Assembly: GCA_025350285.1 (NCBI GenBank)
Contig: JANXYE010000565.1
Coordinates: 1 to 8,656 of the forward strand
Length of the DNA stretch: 8,656 bases
Direction: 5' to 3'
Origin: Chloroflexota bacterium
GTDB taxonomy: Bacteria > Chloroflexota > Dehalococcoidia > Tepidiformales > Tepidiformaceae
The notes under the pieces were generated by a model. The model ran no database searches and was not told the DNA's origin. It worked only from the letters and a program-made list of their open reading frames with translations. Of this stretch, positions 4,052 to 8,656 are shown in pieces (positions within the stretch are counted from its first letter, which is position 1; the number at the start of each line of letters is the position of its first letter). The position numbers were made by a program, and so were the translations under genes.

Positions 4052-5374
4052 ATGGGGGGCGAAGCCATGCTTCAGCACCGCGACCTCGTCCGCCTCTGGT
4101 CGGCGATCCTCGGCAGGCTCGAGTTCGACGTGCGGCCGCACCAGTTCCGGACCTGGCTGAAGCCGACCCGCGCGCTTGGCCTGGAAGGGGCCACGCTCCT
4201 GGTAGAGGCGCCATCCTCCTTCGCTTGCGACTGGCTGACTGAACAGCTGGGACCGGCCGTCGTGGACGCCGTCGCTGAGGCGGCCGGGCCGGTCACCAGT
4301 GTCCGCTTCGTGCCAAGGCGGGCCGCCGATATCGATTGCCCGTTCGAAGACGCGCGGATGGCGGCCCGGGTCTCCGCGTCACCGGGACCGATAGGGACGA
4401 TCGCGCGTGAGTTCACCTTCGACCGCTACCTCGTTGGCGAAGGAAACCGGGTGGCCGTCTCCAGCTGCCACGAACTCATCGAGAGCGAGGAGCGATCAGT
4501 CAGCCCGCTGGTCATCTTCGGTTCGCCCGGGATGGGCAAGACGCATCTGCTCCACGCGCTCGCCGGGCGGGCGATGGAGCGTGGCTGGCCGCTGGCCTGC
4601 TTCCGCGCGGAAGAGTTCACGAACCGCTACATGGAGGCCGTGCGTTCGAGCCGCCTGCCCGAGTTCCAGGCATCGGTCCGCGGGGTGCGGCTGTTCATCC
4701 TGGACGACCTCCAGTACCTCGACGGCAAGACCGGCACCCAGAACGAATTCGTCAACACGATCGACACCCTCCTCCAGCAGGGGGGCATGGTCGCCTGCGG
4801 GAGCGAGCGGCCGCCGCTCGACCTCAACTTCGTCGAGCGCCTCGCCATGCGGCTCAGCGGCGGCACCTCGATCCACGTGCGCCCGTTCTGCTACGCCGAG
4901 CGGCTCGAATTCGTGGGGAGGGTGGCGGCCGAGCGAAAGTGCGAGCTGCCCGCCTGGGCCGCTGAGCGGGTGGCGAACATCAACGCACGTTCGGTACGTG
5001 AGGTGCTGGGCGCCGCCAACGTGGCCATCTCGCTCGCACGTTGCGGTGAACTTGCCCTCGCCCGGCTCGACACCGAACTCGTGAAACTTTCGCTGGAGTT
5101 GGCCGCGCCGAAGAGGGTCTGCGACCAGGATCTCATCGAACGCATCGCCGGGTACTTCGAAACGACGTTCGCGGAGATCGCCGGCCGTTCGCGAAAGCCG
5201 GCTGTGACCGGTGCACGGGCGGTCGCCATCGCGGCGTTGCGGGAGCAGGGGCGGAGCAACGCCGTGATCGCCGCGCTCCTCGGCAATCGGGACCGGACGA
5301 CGATCAGTCAGCTCAGCGGGCGTGGCCGGGAGATGATCGAGGCGGACAGCGGGCTCGCCCGGCTGCTGGCATAG
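4052..5374 (+). CDS. DnaA-family replication initiator-like AAA+ ATPase
   Basis: The 440-residue protein has the DnaA layout. Domain I is at about 10-88 (LWSAILGRLEF, RTWLKPTRALGLEGATL, SSFACDWL). A short linker follows, then a AAA+ core from about 119 (REFTFDRYLVGEGNR). Walker A is GSPGMGKTH (157-165), Walker B is LFILDD (214-219), a sensor-1-like segment is CGSERPP (249-255), the putative arginine finger is R267 in ERLAMRLSGG, and sensor 2 is R316 in SVREVLGAA. The C-terminal domain (about 355-440) ends in a helix-turn-helix with NRDRTTISQ (412-420). Replicative DnaA usually has SRF-W-G around the arginine finger and RDH-T-T in the DNA signature; here these are MRL-S-G and RDR-T-T. EEFTNRYM and the C-terminal domain argue against Hda. 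It is either a divergent main initiator or a DnaA paralogue; no dnaN or recF is adjacent. Start set by the ribosome binding site at 4037-4044. Confidence 0.88.
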   Translation: MGGEAMLQHRDLVRLWSAILGRLEFDVRPHQFRTWLKPTRALGLEGATLLVEAPSSFACDWLTEQLGPAVVDAVAEAAGPVTSVRFVPRRAADIDCPFEDARMAARVSASPGPIGTIAREFTFDRYLVGEGNRVAVSSCHELIESEERSVSPLVIFGSPGMGKTHLLHALAGRAMERGWPLACFRAEEFTNRYMEAVRSSRLPEFQASVRGVRLFILDDLQYLDGKTGTQNEFVNTIDTLLQQGGMVACGSERPPLDLNFVERLAMRLSGGTSIHVRPFCYAERLEFVGRVAAERKCELPAWAAERVANINARSVREVLGAANVAISLARCGELALARLDTELVKLSLELAAPKRVCDQDLIERIAGYFETTFAEIAGRSRKPAVTGARAVAIAALREQGRSNAVIAALLGNRDRTTISQLSGRGREMIEADSGLARLLA

Positions 5375-5408
5375 ACCCGGGAGGGGAGACGCACGACGAG
5401 GCCGGCGA

Positions 5409-5762
5409 TCAGGGTACAGGCGCCGCTTCGCGTTCGAGGAGGGCAAGGGCGGCGAGGATGCCGTCCGCGCCAAAGCCCGAGATGACGCCGCGGCAGGCGG
5501 CGCTAAGTTCAGAGTAGCTCGCACCGTCCCAGCGTTCCGAACGGACTTCGATGACGGTCATTGCGGCAGCTCTGACGGCGTGCGCGGCGGCAGTGACGCT
5601 GGAATCGTCGAGCCCGTCACTCCGGAGGATCACTGGTCCCGCCCCGGAGGCCAGTGCGGCCTGGATGTCCGCAACCGTGGTGTAGCGCACGACAACGGCC
5701 CGCTCGGCGGCCCCCGGCGGCACTCCGAGTGCGAGCGGCACGAGGAGCATGATTCGTTGCAT
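5409..5762 (-). CDS. Hypothetical protein coupled to the CoA-transferase gene
   Basis: I do not recognise this 117-residue protein with confidence. Its ATG (5762-5760) overlaps the stop of the upstream CoA-transferase gene in a TGATG arrangement with no Shine-Dalgarno site of its own, so translational coupling is likely and a shared function plausible. It appears to alternate short strands and helices (RAVVVRYTTVADIQAALASG, then GPVILRSDGLDD, then AAMTVIEVRSERW, then SGFGADGILAALALLERE). It is rich in Ala and Val and has no clear transmembrane helix. The strand-helix rhythm and CoA context vaguely recall the first part of a crotonase (enoyl-CoA hydratase) fold, but the oxyanion-hole and catalytic segments are not visible and the protein is under half the usual length. 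The end is 34 bp from the convergent DnaA-like gene, with no hairpin terminator seen between them. Confidence 0.65.
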   Translation of the reverse strand: MQRIMLLVPLALGVPPGAAERAVVVRYTTVADIQAALASGAGPVILRSDGLDDSSVTAAAHAVRAAAMTVIEVRSERWDGASYSELSAACRGVISGFGADGILAALALLEREAAPVP

Positions 5763-8149
5763 CAGATAGTCGGGCCCTCGGCGTAGATCGGGTGGTCGCC
5801 GGTCACGCCGAGTTCGTAGAGCTTCGCAACTTCACTATCGGAGAAGCCGAGCAGTCCACCGAAGACCTCCGCGTTATGTTCGGCAAACAGCGGCGCGTGG
5901 GAAACGATGTCGGCCGGCGTCCGTTCCAGGCGCCACGCGAAGCCCGGGAACCAGTGGGTACCGGCTTCCGGGTGTGGGATGCGCACGAAGAAATCGCGGC
6001 TGTTCAGGTGGTTGTCGGAGACGACTTCCCAGTTGGGCATGACAGGCGCGGCCGGGACACCCACGGCCTGTAGGGCCTTGGCCCCGTGGATGTGGTCGGT
6101 GGTCACCGACCAGGCCGTGATCGCGGCATCGAGTTCGTCGTGACGCGCGCGTCGGCCATCAGCGGTGGCGAGGCCGGGATCCGCTGCCAGGTCCGGGCGG
6201 GCGATGACCACGCAAAGCGCCCGCCAGTCCGTGTCGTCGCGGACCGTGAGCGCGAGCCAGCAGTCCTTCCCCATCGACCGGTAGTAGCCCTGGGGCGCGT
6301 GAGTCTCCGAGCGGGTGCCGTTCGGTGATGGCGCCACGCCGGTGACCGTGTAGCTGAGCAGAGCCTGGGAAACGAACGGCGTGACGGCTTCGAGGAGCGA
6401 GATATCGATCCATTGGCCTTCGTGCGTCCGGCGGCGGGCGTGGAGGGCGGCGAGCACGGCCACCGCGCCGTGGTTGCCTGTGACCGGGTCGGCATAGTAC
6501 GAGCCCGTCCCATAGAACTCCTCGGGGCCGTAGCCGAGGACGCTCACGAGGCCGCTAGCCGTTTCGATATTGCTCCCATAGGCCGAGTAACCGCGCTCGG
6601 GGCCGGTCGCGCCGTAACCCGCCATGGAGCACATCACCAGGCCGGGATTCACCTCTCGCAGCTGGTCGTAGCCGAGGTTAAGGTTGCCCATGACGCGGGC
6701 GGCGTTGTTTTCCATGAGGACGTCGGCTTTGGCAACGAGCCGCTTGAGGATGGCCTTACCTTCGGCCTTGCTCAGGTCGAGGCAAATTGCGCGTTTGTTG
6801 CGGTTGAGCTTGTTGAAGTAGCCACTGCGGTGGTAATGCTCGGGCCACATATCGTCGGCGACCCACACGAGGGCTCGGGTTGCGGGCTTGGTGGCGAGCT
6901 CTATCTTGATCACATCGGCGCCGAGGTCGGCCAGGTGGCGGCCGCCGATCGGGCCGGCCCAGTTGGCCGTCACCTCGATCACGCGAAGTCCGGCGAGCGG
7001 CCCCGGGCGCGTCCCGCGGGCAGAGGCTGGGACCGTCCGCTCAGTAGCGACGCCAGCGTTCGCCCATTGAAAGCCCGAGCTGGTGACCTCGGCGGTGTGT
7101 TCGCCGAGACGCGGCGGGTGCGTACTGGCCACGCACGGGGCGCCCATCATGCGGTAGGGGAAGCCGGGCGCCTTGAACTCGCGGCCGCCCGCTTCGACCC
7201 GCCCAAACCACTCCCGGTCGAGCAACTGGGGGTTGCTGGCGACGTCGGCCATATCGTTCACGGGGCTGACGGCGACGCGGAGCTCCTGGCAGGCGTGGTA
7301 GATCTCCTGCTTCGTCCGCGTGGCCGCCCATTCGCCGAAGGCGGCGAAGATCTCGGGGAAGCGTGCCCACCAGGTCGGCGAGTCGAGCAGCGATTCGTCT
7401 TCGAAGAGATCGAAACGCTCCAGGAGCAGGAAGAGGTTCGGGTAGGGGACGAGGTTGAAGAGGTAGACGAAGCCGTCGGCGCACCGTGTGTACGGACTGC
7501 CCGTGCGGCGCTGGACAACGCCCTGATGCGTCCAAATCGTCGTGAGCCAGGCTTGGTCGCTGAGCGTCGCCTCCTGGTGCGAAATCTCGATGCGTTGCCC
7601 TTCGCCCGTTTCGCGCGCGTGCCAGAGCGCCGCCAGGGCGGCTACCGCCCCGTGCAGACCACTGTGGAACGCCACCTGGTGACCGCCGAGGGCGAGCGGA
7701 TGGCGCTCGCGCGCTCCGGCGATATAGCCGAATCCGCTCGTTGCGTACTCCGTGAGTTCTGTGGCAACCCACCCTGAACGTTCGCCCGACCGTCCGTAGG
7801 GCGAAAGCGAAACGATGACCGCGCGCGGGTTCGCGGCCGCGAGCCGGCGCTCAAGCTCGTCGGCCGCGGCGCCCAGCTCGTTGTGGAGGATGACATCGGC
7901 GCGCCGCGCGAGGCCGTTGACGGCGGCATCATCGAGCCCGGCGGCGCCAAGCTTGCCGGCATTCAGCCAGTTGAAGAACGCGCTTTCGCCGTCCACGAGC
8001 GGTGCTTCGCCGCGCACGGGATCGCCGGACGGTGGCTCGACCTTGACCACCTGGGCGCCCTGGTCCGCGAAGAGGCGGCCACAGTAGCCACCAGCCACGC
8101 CCGTCGAAAGCTCCAGCACAACCACATCCGCGAGTGCTGCTTCAACCAT
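5762..8149 (-). CDS. Double-domain class III (CaiB/BaiF) CoA-transferase
   Basis: The 795-residue protein carries two consecutive family III CoA-transferase domains, at about 5-360 and 385-775, roughly twice the usual 380-450 residues. Family members move CoA between carboxylic acids through an aspartyl-CoA thioester. Each half shows the nucleotide-like N-terminal motif (GRLFADQGAQVVKVEPPSGD at 24-43; GRHLADLGADVIKIE at 403-417) and the N-x-x-K segment (LNAGK 62-66; LNRNKRAICLDL 448-459). In the second half the catalytic Asp is D554 in YYADPVTGNHG. The aligned position in the first half is A160 (QVAFHSGLHG), so only the C-terminal half is likely to form the covalent intermediate. Fused double-CaiB proteins are known, for example DddD, whose active Asp is also in the second half; the substrate here is unknown. 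The start is ATG 8149 with a G-rich Shine-Dalgarno-like run (GGGGGGA) just upstream. The next gene overlaps its stop. Confidence 0.93.
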   Translation of the reverse strand: MVEAALADVVVLELSTGVAGGYCGRLFADQGAQVVKVEPPSGDPVRGEAPLVDGESAFFNWLNAGKLGAAGLDDAAVNGLARRADVILHNELGAAADELERRLAAANPRAVIVSLSPYGRSGERSGWVATELTEYATSGFGYIAGARERHPLALGGHQVAFHSGLHGAVAALAALWHARETGEGQRIEISHQEATLSDQAWLTTIWTHQGVVQRRTGSPYTRCADGFVYLFNLVPYPNLFLLLERFDLFEDESLLDSPTWWARFPEIFAAFGEWAATRTKQEIYHACQELRVAVSPVNDMADVASNPQLLDREWFGRVEAGGREFKAPGFPYRMMGAPCVASTHPPRLGEHTAEVTSSGFQWANAGVATERTVPASARGTRPGPLAGLRVIEVTANWAGPIGGRHLADLGADVIKIELATKPATRALVWVADDMWPEHYHRSGYFNKLNRNKRAICLDLSKAEGKAILKRLVAKADVLMENNAARVMGNLNLGYDQLREVNPGLVMCSMAGYGATGPERGYSAYGSNIETASGLVSVLGYGPEEFYGTGSYYADPVTGNHGAVAVLAALHARRRTHEGQWIDISLLEAVTPFVSQALLSYTVTGVAPSPNGTRSETHAPQGYYRSMGKDCWLALTVRDDTDWRALCVVIARPDLAADPGLATADGRRARHDELDAAITAWSVTTDHIHGAKALQAVGVPAAPVMPNWEVVSDNHLNSRDFFVRIPHPEAGTHWFPGFAWRLERTPADIVSHAPLFAEHNAEVFGGLLGFSDSEVAKLYELGVTGDHPIYAEGPTI

Positions 8150-8240
8150 GGTTCATCCCCCCGAGTTCGTGGGCGTAAGCCTACTGATCGTGACCGGAAC
8201 GCGAAACCGAAGCGCGCCGCTGCTTTAGAGTGGGCGGGCG
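8150..8240. promoter_or_regulatory. Divergent intergenic region between CoA-transferase and DUF3237 genes
   Basis: The 91-bp space between two divergently transcribed genes must hold both promoters if each gene has its own. By eye I find no convincing -35/-10 pair and no clear operator repeat. The G-rich run just before ATG 8149 on the minus strand is the only recognisable translation signal. Confidence 0.35.
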
Positions 8241-8656
8241 ATGAAGATGCGACACGTCTGTTTGATGGAACTCGGCTACGAAGGCCGCTTCCAGTTCGTA
8301 AAGAGCGGCGATTCGGTGGAGGGCGCCGGCTACGGGGAAGGCGAGGGTAGCGCCTCTGGGCCGCGGATCAGCGGGGCAGTGCACTGGACAAGCCATCCTC
8401 GCAGACGGAGCGACGGCGTGATGCTGCCGGAGGCGGATGGGGTCATCCGTACGGAAGACGGGGCGACCATCCTGTTCGAGATGCGCGGGCGGACCGTAAC
8501 GCTCCAAAAGGAGAGCGGAGAAACGGGAGGGCAACTGCTCCACGTCTTCTTCGAAAGCGACGACGAACGCTACGCCTGGGTGAACCGGGCGGTATGCGTG
8601 GCCGAGGGCGTGGTCGATCCGGGTTCGCTGCGGCTCGTATTGGGCGTGAACGAGTG
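8241..8656 (+). CDS. DUF3237-family protein, 3' end cut by the window
   Basis: From ATG 8241 the open frame runs 138 codons to the window edge, which ends in TG after a Glu codon; a stop at the next base is possible. The translation matches the DUF3237 (PF11578) pattern: GPRISGAVHWTSHPRRRSDG near residues 41-60, then VMLPEADGVIRTEDGATILF (60-79), EMRGRTV, and ERYAWVNRAVCVAEGVVDPG near 109-128. DUF3237 proteins are small beta-barrel-like proteins of unknown activity, often found near CoA-dependent or aromatic catabolic genes. An in-frame TAG at 8226-8228 limits the start to ATG 8241 or ATG 8247; only a weak G-rich sequence precedes it. Divergence from the CoA-transferase gene suggests shared control. 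The opposite-strand frame at 8181-8543 is not supported. Confidence 0.85.
   Translation, partial: MKMRHVCLMELGYEGRFQFVKSGDSVEGAGYGEGEGSASGPRISGAVHWTSHPRRRSDGVMLPEADGVIRTEDGATILFEMRGRTVTLQKESGETGGQLLHVFFESDDERYAWVNRAVCVAEGVVDPGSLRLVLGVNE

Noticed and set aside
3877..4242. A 121-codon plus-strand frame overlapping the start of the DnaA-like gene
   Set aside because: It has no ribosome binding site, is low-complexity Pro/Arg-rich, and overlaps about 190 bp of a gene with a clear start.
4496..5524. A 342-codon minus-strand open frame antisense to the DnaA-like gene
   Set aside because: The plus-strand frame has unmistakable Walker and DnaA motifs and a strong ribosome binding site; the antisense frame has none and spans across two genes.
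6413..7777. A 454-codon plus-strand open frame antisense to the CoA-transferase gene
   Set aside because: It lies wholly within a clearly homologous minus-strand gene, its composition is that of a GC-rich third-position shadow, and no family motif is visible.
8141..8155. A four-codon minus-strand mini-frame (ATGAACCATGGTTGA) overlapping the CoA-transferase start
   Set aside because: It could be read as a tiny leader peptide overlapping the start codon, but nothing distinguishes it from chance.
1..8656. CRISPR arrays, tRNA or rRNA genes
   Set aside because: No regularly spaced direct repeats, tRNA cloverleaf signatures or extended rRNA motifs were seen by eye on either strand.

Overview
The window is GC-rich bacterial DNA with tightly packed genes. 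No gene is diagnostic of a phylum. The mix of a monofunctional ACT-type aspartokinase, a double-length class III CoA-transferase, a DUF3237 protein and a divergent DnaA-like protein would fit a Chloroflexota (Dehalococcoidia-like) genome, but that placement is a low-confidence inference.

Left end (1-2007): a complete ISAzo13-family insertion sequence (6-1292, transposase on the minus strand) has 18-bp imperfect terminal inverted repeats and sits between two TAA copies. It lies inside an antitoxin gene of the TIGR02574 addiction-module type. The 3' remnant of that gene (1293-1477) is followed directly by an intact tandem paralogue (1494-1715) and one RelE/ParE-family toxin gene (1729-2007). 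The original locus was therefore antitoxin-antitoxin-toxin, and the IS broke the first copy while sparing a working pair.

Centre left (2049-3755): a 404-codon aspartokinase gene, lysC-like, begins 41 bp after the toxin. It contains a plausible internal start for a regulatory beta subunit. Behind it lies a 258-bp spacer with interleaved inverted repeats. Then comes a 56-codon hypothetical gene (3522-3692) with a strong ribosome binding site and a textbook Rho-independent terminator (3728-3755).

Centre (3756-5374): a non-coding leader of about 300 bp precedes a 440-codon DnaA-family gene. It has domain I, a AAA+ core and a C-terminal helix-turn-helix domain, but departs from consensus in the arginine-finger box and the DNA-contact signature. 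No canonical DnaA-box cluster is visible beside it and no dnaN or recF neighbour lies within the window, so it may be a DnaA paralogue.

Right end (5409-8656): a two-gene minus-strand operon encodes a 795-residue protein with two CaiB/BaiF CoA-transferase domains, only the second carrying the expected catalytic Asp. A translationally coupled 117-residue unknown protein follows. Diverging from it at 8241 is a DUF3237-family gene that runs off the window. This block looks like part of a CoA-thioester catabolic locus; the substrate cannot be read from the sequence.
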